Source: Fomitopsis serialis
Taxonomy: Eukaryota; Basidiomycota; Agaricomycetes; Polyporales; Fomitopsidaceae
Reading direction: 5' to 3'
DNA length: 64,000 bases
Assembly (NCBI RefSeq): GCF_022376445.1
Contig: NW_025954998.1
Location: 248,001 to 312,000, forward strand
In this document: in pieces, positions 21,362-33,618 of the stretch
Layout of the letters: every line of letters begins with the position of its first letter
Position numbering within the stretch: position 1 is the first letter of the stretch
Made by a program: the position numbers and the translations under genes
Notes under the pieces: generated by a model
Seen by the model: the letters and a program-made list of their open reading frames with translations, nothing else
Database searches by the model: none
What the model was told of the DNA's origin: nothing

Positions 21362-23089
21362 CTAGTGATCGATGACGAGGAGGAGAAAGCAAAGGCCAAA
21401 AAGAAGTCGGAGGCGTCAGGATCGACTAGCAAGAGAGAGGAGAAGTCCGCGACAAAGCCTACTGTCGCACCAGCGCAGGGATCCAAGTCGACGCTAAGCC
21501 CAGTGGCGACAACTCGAAGCCTGAGCCGATGAAGGGAAAGCGCAAGTCGGGGCCTCCCAAGTCGCGTGCCATCATCTTGGACAGTGACGAGGACGCTCCC
21601 TATGAACTGGATCCAGAGGTCGACGACACCTTCGACAACGCACTTGCGACGCAGACCTTCATACCCACTCCAGATGACGATGAAATCATGAGCATCCCAG
21701 ACAGTGAGCATGTTGAAGTACTAGAGGTGAGCGATTTCCCTCTACACTATTGGCAGCTCCACTGACGGACTGCATACCAGACACCGGCGAATGCGCCACA
21801 GGCACCCCGTCATGTCGAGACCCGTCCGACAAAGCCACAGCCCCAGGCCGATCTCCCAGTGACGCCTCCACGACGTGAGAACACGTCGGCAGGTGAGTAC
21901 CATTCCGCTGAGTGCTCATGGGCTTCACGTTACGTGTATCGTTTGCGAACGATGTGTCACCTTTCATACATTTTGTGCGATCCGATTCTCCGACATTACT
22001 TACACTGCGCACGATGCCTCTGGTGGCGCTTTCTGCCCATTACTGACTCCGTTGTTACTACAGCGGGACCTCGAGACAAGTCTTCCGGATTTCAGCCACG
22101 TAAGATGACGGGTTCATCGGGAACGTTTACGGTGTTGGAGCCAGGCAAGCCAGGTGCTCATTATTATTGCTGGTCTCATCCTTTGGATTTGGTGCGATCG
22201 GAGAATGTGGCGTGCATGAACGTACGCGTTGCAGGACTCTACGACTTTGATGCGCCGTCTACTGAGGAGCCTCCCAGTGCGGCTGCCATTGCACGGGTGC
22301 TACAGAGCGTGAAGGCGAGGATAATTCCTGTTGAGGGACACCGCCGTGAGCGAGTCCGTCGTACCATGGAATTGCGCATAAGGCTCACGCTTTCTGCTGT
22401 ATAATCTCCGCGACAGAAACTAAGCTGATGCCTGACCGTCTGTTTGCAGCTCGAAGGCTGCGGAGCCAGAGACGATCGATCTAGACGCTACGACCGACGA
22501 TGAGCCACCGCGGCCAGTGGAAAGAAAGGTCGTGAAGAACATGAAGCCCAAGGCTGACCTCTCTGCTAATGCCGATGCGAAGCCCTCTGCAGGAGGAGGC
22601 AAGAAGGCCCGCGACAGAGTACCTCCTCCAGCGCTGCGTCCGCCACCGCGACTCAGGCGTCGACATCATCGACCGGTCTGTTTTCACGTGATGACGCCGT
22701 TTAGCCCGGATAGCTTACACCCTTCAGTAGTTCCCGCCAAACGTCAATCCAATGCGGCGGATGCAGACGGTCGGGCCGAGAAGAAGGCCAAGGTGGCGGC
22801 CCCAGCGCCCCCAGGAAGTCGGCCGACACATCGAAGGCGAAGAACGCTGGTTCGGCTTCCAAGAAACCGAGCGCGAAGAAAACACAGGTATGTGGTCGCT
22901 TCCATCCATGCCGCCTTCGAAGCTAACCGAGATCAAGGCAAAAGTCTTCAGGATGATTCGGAGGACGAGGATGAATACGGTGCCAAGAAGTTCAATCCCA
23001 TCGTCAAGGGCGCGACGAAGCCGTCTGGAAGCCGTCCGCGTCCATCAGAGACAAGTGGGCAGAACCTCAAGATGGTTTCAGATGCATAA
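21362..23089 (+). CDS. Lys/Asp-rich C-terminal part of the ParB-like gene, or a separate gene
   Basis: Coding-like exons continue on the same strand: a charged exon from about 21367 (DDEEEKAKAKKKSE), one frame change near 21485, then KGKRKSGPPKSRAIILDSDED, an exon about 21780-21893, a long intron about 21894-22072 holding a palindrome, and an exon about 22073-22400 that looks folded (FTVLEPGKPGAHYYCW, then VRSENVACMNVRVAG). After about 22450 it is Lys/Pro/Arg-rich to a stop at 23087-23089. The basic, disordered composition suggests a nucleic-acid-binding tail. Whether it belongs to the ParB-like gene cannot be settled by eye; no clear start codon or promoter separates them. Confidence 0.4.
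21938..21953. repeat. 16-bp palindrome site in intron
   Basis: ATCGTTTGCGAACGAT in the ~180-bp intron starting at 21894. Confidence 0.65.
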
Positions 23090-23358
23090 AGTGCGATGGT
23101 GGGAGTAGCACCGGTCGGATCATGTTAGGCCCTGCGTAAATACATTCGTTCATGCAATCTCAATACCTGCCGGCGACGGCACCAGGTCCAGAGCGTCTCG
23201 GAAGTCATTGGGATGAAATGATGAGAGTATTTCTGGATGATTGGAGCAAGGCACTATCAGAAGAGCATATGCAGGCCGATGGTTCTACGATCCGTCGCGA
23301 CGCGACAAGAAGATTTCCATCACTCCGACGTCGGATTTGTCGGACCATGTCGCGATAT

Positions 23359-23392
23359 AACCTAACCTGTACCGTTAGCGTACAGTTAGGTT
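23359..23392. repeat. Short inverted repeat upstream of the second giant gene
   Basis: Arms AACCTAACCTGTAC and GTACAGTTAGGTT around a 7-bp loop, about 140 bp before the putative start at 23531; could be a promoter element or a small hairpin. Confidence 0.5.
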
Positions 23393-23530
23393 CCCCCCTC
23401 TCTCTTCCAGACCATCTCCTTCTCCTCTTGTTGCCGTTCAGCCGTCGGGGACATCATGTTTGAAGACGATCCCGTTGGTCTACACGACGAGCAAGTCATC
23501 CCTTACTTTTGATGTCTCGGCGGTGTACTT

Positions 23531-25295
23531 ATGGATTCCGACAAACACAGCGAGGAGGACGTCGATGACAGGAGTGAGCCTCTGTCTCCCAGCGAGGTGC
23601 TCACCGCGTTGGTGGATGCTCCAGATGTGTACGTCCAAGCGGTTGTTTCGTCTGCGAGACACTACGACTAACGTCTCCACGTTCCAGCGTCGTTGCGGAG
23701 CAGCACATCAATCGCACTCTCAACGGAACCGAGGGGCCCTTCGACCTCGCCGATGTTCCCGACGCCATCAGCGCTGAGTCCAACATTCAGCAGAGCGACA
23801 TCTACAACACCATGTTCCAAGGCAACGACCCGATGGACAAGCTTACCGACTGGGAGCACCTCCCGCAAAAGAACCTTCGTCTGTCGGACCTGCGCAGGAT
23901 CTACGAAACAGGGAACGCCGAACGTGCGATGAGCCTCCTGAGCAAACGCATCAACCTGACGATCGACGACCACTATACCATCGACGCTCGCAGCGAGGAC
24001 CTCCTGTGGAACATCAGTCAGCATGCTTTGGACTTCTTCGCAGCGTCGTCGCTTTACCCCGGGCTCGACGCTGGCATTCCGAACGTGCTCATCGACCACA
24101 ATTGGATGGGTAAGATTGATCTGCTGAAGACGTTCTTCGCGTTCAAGGCGAAGTACTTCGACCCTGGCTTCAACTTGCACGGCCGGATGCTGTATATCGG
24201 ACGCGTCGGTACGCAGGATCTGTGGCTTGCGTTGCGTCCCCGAGAGCACTTCGAGGTCGATCCGACTGTCGAGGACGAGAGGCTCGAGGCGCTGGAGCGC
24301 AAATACGGGAAGAACGGCCTGGACACGCGCCTTCTTCCGCATCACGCGGAGATCATGATCCTATTCCTCTGCAAAATGCTGTCGCTCATCAACACCAAGG
24401 ACATCACCGTTTCGAGGGACTACGGCGACAGCAACGCCCGCAGAGACCCCACAAGCTACACGCAAGGGCGTGTACGAACGCTTGTGAGTGTCGTTCAGCG
24501 GCCATACGTCGTCCACAGATACTGACTACGTTTCGCTCCACCCTATCTCGCGCACATGTCGCTCACCGTCTCACGTCACTCCTGCATTGATCGCGAACGA
24601 TGTGGCCTCTACGCCGCCAGCCTGCACCTCACCATCGACCTCAATCTCGAAGAGTTCAGGGAGCTTTCTGGGCTCATTCACGACAACTGGGCGCGTTGGG
24701 TCGATTGCGCGCCCAAGGCGTGGAAGAAGGACGGGTTTATCACCGAGCACGAGCCATCTCTATCGTTTGTCGCTACGGCCAGAACGTCGCGCTCGCACGC
24801 GACAACATGCAGGCGACGGAGGAGTTGAACTGGCTTCGCGACCGCGACTACACCAAGATTCGGTATGTCGCATTCGCGATAGCATCTCACATTGAGTACG
24901 CAATACACTTTATTATGTGCTGTATCAACCTGACATCCGCCACCAGGTGCAGCGAGGTTGACGAATGGGTACCCCGCCCTGTCCGCGACGTCGGGCGAGG
25001 GCCCCCCTGTACCTATCCCATAACCCCCGTGACCGCGCGCTCGTGACCGACCTTGACAACCTTCCTCTTCGCGACGACGAGGGACGCGAGATCAGAGTTT
25101 ACGACTCGCGAGGCATGCGTGTCCCTCGCTTCCAGGTCGCTGACCCTCAGCGGTTGAAGAAGTGCGACGTCAAGATGAACCTTCGCACGGCGAACGACAT
25201 GTTCCAGCCTGCGTACGGCGACACCCTCCGCATGGAGGACTACGATGTACGTAGACGCGGTAACAGGCGGAGACGTGGTGCGCCCCGTCGTGGTG

Positions 25296-25342
<47 letters not shown>

Positions 25343-28300
25343 AACCCGTTTGCACCAGCCGATGTCGACTCGGACGACGAGGAGAATGATCGTCGCCGAT
25401 GGCAGGACGTCGAGGGCATCTTTCGTGGAGCCGGGGCCAGTGCGCCTGTCGTGTCGGTGTATCCCCAGGCGTTCATTCGCCACATTGGTAACATCCAGGC
25501 CACCGCGACTCCGACATCGCTCGATCCCTTCGTCGACGCGATCAATCGCAAGGCCCGCCTGGACCTCAGTCGCAGTCACCTCGAACAGGACGATGTCGCG
25601 CCCGGCCCTGCCTCGCCGGCCCTGCCAGTCGGAGCTCAAGCATTGATATCGGTAGCGATGGACTCCCACCGCCTCTTGACCTTGGCAATCGAGACGTCGT
25701 GGAACCCAATGATGACGACGAGAATCGCGGCGGCGACGACGATGACGACACCGACTTTTCGGAACACAACCCAACCACCGTCGCTATTCAGCCCATCTCC
25801 TTCCAAGCATACGGTCTTATCTCGCATCGCGTTCGCCCGAGTGCCGGACAGCATGAGACTACGCACGGTATCTGTGGTATGGCGCTCGCTGGAGCGTACG
25901 CAGCCAAGGGCCCGACTCGTCGCGTGTTTCAAAACATCTACAACAAGGTCGCCAACGGCATGCCGCACGACCGCTACAATAGCAGGATCCTTGAGGCCAA
26001 CGCTCCTCGCGCGCTGCGATTTGAGTCGGTGTACCAAGTTGACATGCATGCGTTTGCGGAGTCGAAGCGAAACGGACGGTGAGTGTCGACAGCTTCCTCA
26101 TGTCGCTACTTTGCTGAATGCGTAGCACACAGCGACCTCTATCGCGACATCCTCTACGTCCTCGCGACTGCGGTGAAGCACCCGTCCGTCTTTGAAGAGC
26201 TGCAGTCTCACCTCGTCGTATTCAAGGGAGAGGTCAGTCGACTATTTGCTAACCGACGGCTGAAGGAACGTGCTGACAATCCATGTCCTCAGGTCTCACC
26301 TGCGTACACGGCGTGGACGACGTATGGGGTGACTTCAATCATCGAGAAGATTTGGGATATGAACAAGGAGAAGGTGGAGGCAGTCATCGCAGACATGGAG
26401 GGCATTCATCTCGACAGTGACCTTCCCTCCCCGGCTGACGTCGAGATCATGGCGCTCTGGGAGCGTATTCTCGCCTACGCTCACACCGGAAACGCGAAGG
26501 TTCTTGTCCCTGCGCTGATGCGTCGGGCACAAATACTGCGGGCTCTGCTCTCGAACGGCCTCCCGACTGTCGATCAGGGCGTCATGAAGATCATCCCAAA
26601 CCGTGGGGCTCCGGTAGTCATCCAACCGAGGCACTGGCCGATGAAGGCCGGAACCCTGGAGCCTGCGAACGCGTCGCGCAGGGCCCAGATATTGACATAC
26701 GGTGAACCGCACTTTAACGTGAGTGTCGATTTTCTGTCTGCGCCATAGCGAGGCTGTCTTTCCGAGACTTTCCTGCGCTCTTTAAGGCGCTGCGACGCTG
26801 CGTGCTGCGTTTCGCTGCCTTCTCGCTTATCCTTGCATCGATCATGAACGATGGTGCTCTCCATTTGTGTCGCACGGAAACGTAGACATGCACACGCTGA
26901 CCATTCCTCATCTTAGATGGTATTCACCCGTCTCCGCATCGCGCTGGCATCGTTTCACCTCGCCGACAATCGGTACACGACGCTCACTGGTCCGATGCGA
27001 CACGCGGTCATCATCGCGGAGATCTTCTTCCGGCTGTATCTGGACGACGTCAAGCAGATGGTCGTCCGTGCGGTAAGGCCAACCTGTCGATCATCACCCG
27101 CCAGCGTGAAGCCTCCCAGTCGACGCTTGGTGGCGGTCTCGACGACATCACGGAGGAGGAGCATCGGACGCGCCTGAAGGCGCTCGACAAATGGAAAGCG
27201 TCGCCCATGCCTCTGACGTACAAGACGGCGACGATATCTGCGCTACTCCTCCGGGCGATCACCGACGACGCCTCTCGTATCGGCGACGGACTCCCTAACC
27301 CGACAAACCAGCAGATGAGCCTCCGCGAGTTTGTCGTTGGTCTTTATCGCATGGGCAAGCCGACGAACCCCGACAAACTGGCATCTCCGATGACCTCTGG
27401 GGATCTGCGTCGAGCGTTCTGAGGGTCGCTATCGCAGCAATGATCGCGCATGCTCCGCGGGAGTGGTCCGAAGACACGACGAGCTCCGCGCTGAAGCGGA
27501 CGCGCCAGGAGGAGCTCGAGACCTGGGTGTGCAAGGCCCTCGCACGTGCAATCGAAGAGCTGCAGATACACTTTGTCCCCGCGAAGACTGCCGGAGCAGC
27601 AGGGCGACCGAGCCGCTGGGCTTCTGCATATTCGTGGGAGTCGCTGGGCAAGCCTGACGGCGGTAACGAGCGGTTCAAGGCCACCGACGTCACTATAGGC
27701 CTCTCTACCGCGCAGAAGAACAACCGGTCTGCTTTGGAGGCTACGCGTCGCGCATCTCATCAGCACGCCCGCACGCCCTGGTCGGCCTGCTCGCTCACTA
27801 TCCAGAACTACGGCGACTTCCTAACCGGGAGATCCTCCCCGACGAGTTCAACATCTCGGAGTCTATTCTTACCTTCAGCACTGACCCGGAGGACGATTAT
27901 GTGTCGAAACATATCGCTGGGTGCGTCGCAACTGGTCGCCGAGCAACCCTATCCACCGCCTTGCGCTCTTTGCCGGCTTCATGGTGTCGAAGATCCTTCC
28001 CAAGGTGTTCCACGACCTCGGTGAGGATGCGGCTGTCATGACCGGGATGTCGGCCGCCGACACGATGCGTATCCTGCGGAACTTGACCTGGGTCGCGAAG
28101 GACGGAAAGTCGGCCGATGGGGCGGGCGGCAGGATGTCCGCGCGGAGAGGAACGTCGGACGGGCCTCGGTACCTTGTTCAGTTTGTGGTGACTATGCTCG
28201 GCCTCATCGAACGCGACGCGCCCCTCCGCAAGCGCATCGACCAGTACGGTCTCTCGGCACGCCCTGGACCAAGAAGCACGGTCAGAAGGCGATCGGACAT

Positions 28301-28690
28301 CTGCTTTACATACGCCTTGGGCTTGCGAGCTTCGACGGCGGTCGGAAGGCGTTCAAGAGCGCACGATACCTCCAGGACTGGCGCTTTCACGACAACGCGA
28401 CGTTGATCAAGATGTGGGACACGTACAAGAAGCTGCTCGTTACCTACCCCTACGGACCTTCGACGTCGCTATGAACATGGTCGGGGCGAAGATGGCCCTC
28501 GAGCTTGCGGGGGAGGGGAAGAAGCTCTGCACGGCTCGTCCGGGCGTCGCCGCTGAGATGAAGATCGGCTACGACACCGTCCCTGGTGAGGACGACGAGG
28601 AGTTCGACTGGGGAAACGGCCCCCGAATTATTTCAGCGGGGAGTACGGAAGCGACGGCACCAGGACGCGTTCGCGGACGATGGATTTGAG
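23531..28690 (+). CDS. Very long multi-exon protein of unknown family
   Basis: Start ATG at 23531 after an in-frame stop; exon 1 23531-23628, intron 23629-23687, exon 2 23688-24483, then many exons to about 28,690, coding for well over 1,200 residues. I recognise no catalytic domain. Notable parts: a helical segment WEHLPQKNLRLSDLRRIYE, LLWNISQHALDFFAAS, a basic patch (RRRGNRRRRGAPRR) followed by a run of 15 Asp encoded by pure GAC repeats (25298-25342), and later helical, Leu-rich exons. The start of exon 3 is not fixed because the preceding intron (from 24484) is long and carries a palindrome; so does the intron 26720-26916. Several single-base frame changes occur, for example near 24752, in a C-run near 25006, near 25615 and after 27,000. 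The same strand and adjacency to the ParB-like gene suggest a functional pair. Confidence 0.5.
24586..24601. repeat. 16-bp palindrome site in intron (degenerate)
   Basis: ATTGATCGCGAACGAT in the long intron that begins at 24484. Confidence 0.5.
25298..25342 (+). repeat. (GAC)15 microsatellite encoding poly-Asp
   Basis: Fifteen uninterrupted GAC codons in the second giant gene; prone to length change. Confidence 0.9.
26837..26852. repeat. 16-bp palindrome site in intron (degenerate)
   Basis: ATCGATCATGAACGAT within the ~197-bp intron 26720-26916. Confidence 0.55.
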
Positions 28691-29715
28691 GCGGGCCCTT
28701 CCAATGTCGTCAGGCGTCGCTAGTCTGTATATGCAGTGCGATTGTCGGTGCTATACCTCCGTGATACGTCTGACCGTATATTTCTGTAACTACCTACCAC
28801 ACGTTCAATTGATATGACGAGATCCAATGATCCACTCACTCCCACATGTCGCATGTCCTGTATCGTTTGCAATCGATGCGGTACAGTGTTCACGTGTCAG
28901 AACCGTCGCGGTGCTCACAGTATTAGCACATGAGTTGCGAAGTATGAGTATGTCTGGAACTATACAAATATGACACGGATGAGATTCTCCCAAGGATACA
29001 GCCTACGTCTGATGTGGGCTGCGTCATCTCTTGCCAACGTCTGACCCATTCATAGATGCAATGTCAAACTGTCATCGACTTGCCTCCCAAATGGGGCGGT
29101 TTGACGTGCCAATGAACATTATGCCTGTCTATATTCACAGCTCGTGCACATTACGTCTTGTCCTACTCTGTAACCGGCATGGAAAGCACATATGCGCATC
29201 GATGTTGTCTCTCTATGGTTCTTTCTTTCGCTTCAACTTCCGACAACCTCCGGGAGCACACCAAGCACAGAGAGCGGCGTCATATCAACGTAGCCTGACA
29301 CTCAGGGCCGCTTTAAAATGAGTGTTTCCATTAAGTTCGCGACGTGCACACGCGCGATACAACAAGACGCGAAGCGGGAATTCCTTTTCCGACAATGCAG
29401 TCGAGGCTGGTCGTTGTAAACACATTCACTGTCGTCGCCAGCAGCTAGCGGCAATCTCATCTTCGAAACTGTTACTGCGTCTGTGATACGATTGGCTATA
29501 CTAAACTATGTAGATTGCACTTGTGCCACGTCAAATGAGTCGCTCGATAGTCTAGACGACAGGACTCCACAGGATTACGACAAATGTCGCACACCGATCG
29601 ACAGATTCATTGGCTTCGCGAGAGTACCAAAGTTAGCGAACGATGGCAACGAAATGGATCTCCGAGTGCATGACTTACGGTAATCACAGCCCATGGCGAG
29701 TCACTGCGCCCGCCT
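28691..29715. other. Non-coding stretch between the plus-strand giants and the minus-strand array
   Basis: No supported gene. Contains a palindrome site at 28862. Since genes on both sides end here, this is a shared 3' region. Confidence 0.4.
28862..28877. repeat. 16-bp palindrome site
   Basis: ATCGTTTGCAATCGAT, about 170 bp past the end of the second giant gene. Confidence 0.6.
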
Positions 29716-30587
29716 TCAAGTCGCACGACGAGCCACTGATGAGCCTCGCGACGGGAGATTGCGACTCGGGCCCGCTTCTCGTTCTCGGCGATACAGTCGG
29801 GCGGCGGACTCGCGACGCCCTTTCCGCTTGTGAGCTTTCTGGATCCTCCGCAGCCGCACTCTGTTTTCGGCTATGTCGGTCGAGTAGAAGGACTCCACTC
29901 GTTCCAGCTTGACTATCTCGTCAGCGACGTTGGCCCACTCCTCTTCGGTTAGCGACTGATGTTTGCGGCGCAATCCGTCGATCTTCTCAATAGTTCCCCG
30001 CGCATCTCCTGATACAGTCCGATGAGCTTCTCCACGACGTCGGCATCACCGTGTTCGCCTTCGATGCCTGTCGCCCATGTTATTAGTATGTCCACTTTGG
30101 CAGGATAAGTACGCGCTCCAACACGCGCACTTCCGAATTCAGCCTCACCATCCGTGCGCTCGGTGCCATCCTCATGGCCACGCCTCGACTGATAACCCAC
30201 AGCACTGGAATTGGCCACCACCCACCATCGCGATCCAGGCCAGCGACTGTCTCCGCCCTCGAGCAGCTCAGGCCAATTGATCTCCACCCATTTTCGCGCA
30301 TCGTCGGAGGTTACCTCGCTCTCCACAAGCCCGGCAAACTGCTTGAGTCGGCGAGTGATCCACGCTGGCTGTGGAAAACACCCCAAAGCGATTCCATGGT
30401 GGGTCCCATACACGTCCTACTCTCTTTGAATGAGACCCCAGATGATATTAGGTAGCGAGTCACGTACCAGTACCTCCCTCAGACGTTCAACGATGGTCAC
30501 ACAGATCTTGTCGTGCCTAGCCTCCTGACCTTCCGCCAAGCGAAAGTAGCACTCAATCATTGCGATCGAGGAGTCATCACTCGACAT
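29716..30587 (-). CDS. Array paralogue A: WPEL-motif/coiled-coil protein lacking the cysteine cluster
   Basis: First (leftmost) unit of a ten-gene minus-strand array. Start placed at the Met beginning MSSDDSS (30587). N-terminal helices include RLREVLVRDSLPNII; the next exon (about 30413 down) carries the family signature WVEINWPELLEGGDSRWPGS, nearly identical to units B and C. The C-terminal exon (to the stop at 29716) is a charged helix likely to form a coiled coil, ending EAGPSRNLPSRGSSVARRAT, which resembles the ends of B and C. Unlike B-J, no six-cysteine module is visible between the two, so this copy has lost it or never had it. A palindrome site lies about 255 bp upstream of the start. 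Function unknown. Confidence 0.55.
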
Positions 30588-30841
30588 TTTGCTTGCGATC
30601 GGCGCCATCGCAATCGGAGGGGCGAGATAAACCTGAGTGGGAATGGTGGGAGGTGACGGAGGGTGGAAGGGCCACGTATCCACCGAGTACATCCCCGCGC
30701 CGTGTGTGCCTCGTGACCATCGGCAAACTCGCGTAGTGTGTGTCACCCCATCAGACAACTGTCACAGTATCACGAACTGCACAGACGCCCCAACTGTACG
30801 CGCGTTCTCTGAGAAACACGTATTCGCTTCCGGTGTGCCGT

Positions 30842-30857
30842 ATCGATTATAAACGAT
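30842..30857. repeat. 16-bp palindrome site upstream of unit A (degenerate)
   Basis: ATCGATTATAAACGAT, about 255 bp upstream of the unit A start codon. Confidence 0.55.
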
Positions 30858-31415
30858 GCGAGCATACAATCTTTGCGCTGTGACCGAATGGTATGTCGAT
30901 TCGCCCCACGCTGTCGCACTTGGAGCAATGGCTTCGGCACGACTCGTTGAGAAGCTTCTGCTTCTGTGTCGACGACAAACGGTAGGATATCCCAAATGTT
31001 CCCCGCGACGTTACTGGCAAAGACATCAGGTCAACTTGTCTATGTCGACAACCGGTCTAGTCTGCGCCCCTTCACATACACACTCACTGCATGGTCAATT
31101 TCACTGGCTATGTTCACACCCACGACATCCATGCTTGCGACACAATTGAGAATAGATCTGTGATGCGTGTGAGTTGAGACCAGGCTTTACGATTATTGAT
31201 ACAGCTACAGATACACTCGATCGGATGAAAACAACTCTAACACTGCAGACGGCTTCGTTAATACACGCATAACCGTTCCGCCATACATCCTTCATTACAT
31301 CTTGGCAGGGACATCTGTATCGGGGTGGTGCAATCCTCAGTTGCGTTCAAGATTCCTCACATCGTCTCACTCACCCATATTCCTACATCGCTCCAAGACC
31401 CACCAATAAGACTGG
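30858..31415. other. Spacer between units B and A
   Basis: No gene recognised; likely the promoter-distal region of unit A. Confidence 0.3.
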
Positions 31416-33050
31416 CTAGGTGGCCGAACGCCTCGGCTCTGGCCCCGCCTCTTGCACTCGCCGCGCCACCCTAAGCTGCTTTCTGTGGAGGTCGAGATCG
31501 ACGCCTAATCGGCGGTGTTGGTGTTGCAACGTCTTGATCTGCGTGTCAACGGTGCTTCGCTGACGCGTGAGGAACTGGATGAGGGCTTCCAGCGCCTCGA
31601 TCGAAAGGCCCTCGTGTGTTTCGTCGGTGTCTAATCCCGTCAGGCTAGTGTCGGATCCGCTGTTTGACATTGGTACCTCCTCGCTGCTGAGGTCGGTATC
31701 GTGCCAGCCATGCGTGTCGCATGCGAACGTGACGTGGCGGTTAGATCTCGTGTCCCTGGCCTCGGATGGTGCAGCCCCGATGTCGGAAGCAACCATTGAA
31801 GCCACTTTCGATGAGCGTAGTATCCCCCCTTTGGTACCCTTCGGCCCCTCTTCCATCTTGGCACGCTTCCTCCTCGGAGCGCCAGTTGTCGACGTCGGAA
31901 GCCGGTGCTTCTCAGGCAGAGCTTCTGGCGACTTGAATGAGAGCCTCCTTTGGCCAGGCGTGTCGTCCTTGTCACTCTCGTCATCCGTTATGTCATGCGT
32001 CGACCTAGCTACCCATTGAGCGCCTTGCTGCTTCCCCATCGATGGAGGTATTCGCAGCATGAGCCGCTCTTGTCGTTCGACGGTAGGCATGACCGTCCCA
32101 GTTCGGTTGTCGGAGGCGTCGGACGGTGAAGAGGCCTCTGTTTTCATTAGGAAGCTGATTAGTGAACGATCGCAAGGATGGTTTTCACTGAGATGTCACT
32201 CACTGCGTTTCTTCGATCCAGTCAGGGATAACCCGTTGAAGTAACATCCCTTACCAGCCCGCTTGCATGTGCCACAGGTAAAGGAGCCCTTCTCTATAAC
32301 ACAGTCCCTCACGGTCCTCTTCGCTGACCTGCAGTAGTCGCACTGTGTGCACTGTGATCAGTTGAATACCCCTACTGGACGTGCAATGCAACGCGTACCT
32401 GCCTAAGATCTTGCCGGCGCATCGTCGTCTGTGGCACATTGATCTCCTTCAACGCGTGCGCGACATCAGTGTTGCCCTTGTTATTTGCGCCTTGTAGCGG
32501 CGAGTGCGACAAGGCTCGTCTTCGGTCTCATGGCCTTCCCTGGTGTCCTCCCGCTGTTCCACCTCGAAGGACCTTCTCCATAGTTTCTTACGTTCCACAC
32601 TTGATCCTCAGTTCCGTCTGCGCCACTCCTCTCTGCTCCTATATCCGTATTACTAGCTCGATCTCCGCGTCCCCTCCCCGGCCAACGACTCTCATTGTCG
32701 CCGAGAAGCTCGGCCATTCCTCGTGAGCCCACTGTCTTGCGTCTTTGTTGAATTTCCTCCCTTTCACGAGCGCCGCGAGCACGTTGAGCTCATACACATC
32801 CAAGTCGGCTCCGACTTCTTGCCATCGTATATTCCGGATGCGACTCCGTATGCAGTCTGCGTGATTACGTTCAGCCATTCTCCGTCCATGGGGAATAACG
32901 AGGACGTACCAGATTCCTATGTAGTGCTTGTAACAGCGACTTCGCCTTGGTAAAGCCCTTGAGATCGCCCTTCGTTCCAGTCAGGAACCACCATTCTAGG
33001 ACGTCGATCAGCCCGTCGCCGGACGGGATCGTGCTTGTCGACTTCGGCAT
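31416..33050 (-). CDS. Array paralogue B: variant Zn2Cys6-like cluster and coiled coil
   Basis: Start MPKSTST at 33050. N-terminal helical part, then FNKDARQWAHEEWP, where the family WPELL...SRWPG motif is split by a one-base loss near 32717. The cysteine module (32242-32342) starts right after an intron: C-x2-C-x9-C-x8-C-x2-C-x6-C, with QCDYC, CGTCKRAGKGCYFNG and SLTG. The last exon has a basic APRRKRAK segment (nuclear-localisation type), an acidic Ser-rich linker and a C-terminal coiled coil (EALEALIQFLTRQRS onward) ending at 31416. The cluster spacing approximates Gal4-type Zn2Cys6 (C-x2-C-x6-C-x5-12-C-x2-C-x6-8-C) with a longer first loop, and Gal4 proteins also carry a dimerising coiled coil, so DNA binding as a dimer is plausible but inferred. 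Two palindrome sites lie 224 and 295 bp upstream. Confidence 0.65.
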
Positions 33051-33273
33051 GTGAGACGTTCAGTCGCGACAGTTTACGGTCTGTCTTAATACGCTGGTGA
33101 GTCGTCAGATTGTGAGAGATCCGAGATCGGTCTGCAGCCACACCAACACTTGCCGCCTCGTGGCTATGGACCGTGCGCGTCAATCAACGCAGTGCGATAG
33201 GCTCATTATTCCCACAGCGTGGTAACATTCGCGCGAGCTCAAACGACCCTTACATCCGGCTGTGATGGGCTGC

Positions 33274-33289
33274 ATCGTTTGCGAACGAT
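33274..33289. repeat. 16-bp palindrome site upstream of unit B
   Basis: ATCGTTTGCGAACGAT, about 224 bp before the unit B start. Confidence 0.65.
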
Positions 33290-33344
33290 GCATCCCAATC
33301 GATCGAAATGTGATCCTGTCACCTATGATTGATAATTGGGCTGC

Positions 33345-33360
33345 ATCGTTTACAAACGAT
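33345..33360. repeat. 16-bp palindrome site upstream of unit B (second)
   Basis: ATCGTTTACAAACGAT, 71 bp beyond the first; both are preceded by GGGCTGC. Confidence 0.6.
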
Positions 33361-33618
33361 GCAGGCCATGTCATCTTACCATAACGCTCGCTGTTATTGA
33401 CGGTTCTGGCGACGCAGTATGCGGGTGTACATAGAGCGGCATGCATTAGGACATCGAATACTTAACAAATGACTACGAACGCGGGCAACGGAGGAACAGG
33501 ACACGGAGACGACGATCCAAGTAATGATACATTTCGTACAGCAAACATCGACGTCGCCGGCAACTACCGCCGAGAGTCAGGTCGCGAAACGTAGATGACG
33601 CTGAAGCATCACGCACCT

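Noticed and set aside
19816..26916. Palindrome-bearing introns as introner elements
   Set aside because: Apart from the 16-bp core, the four introns share no sequence, which an introner family would.
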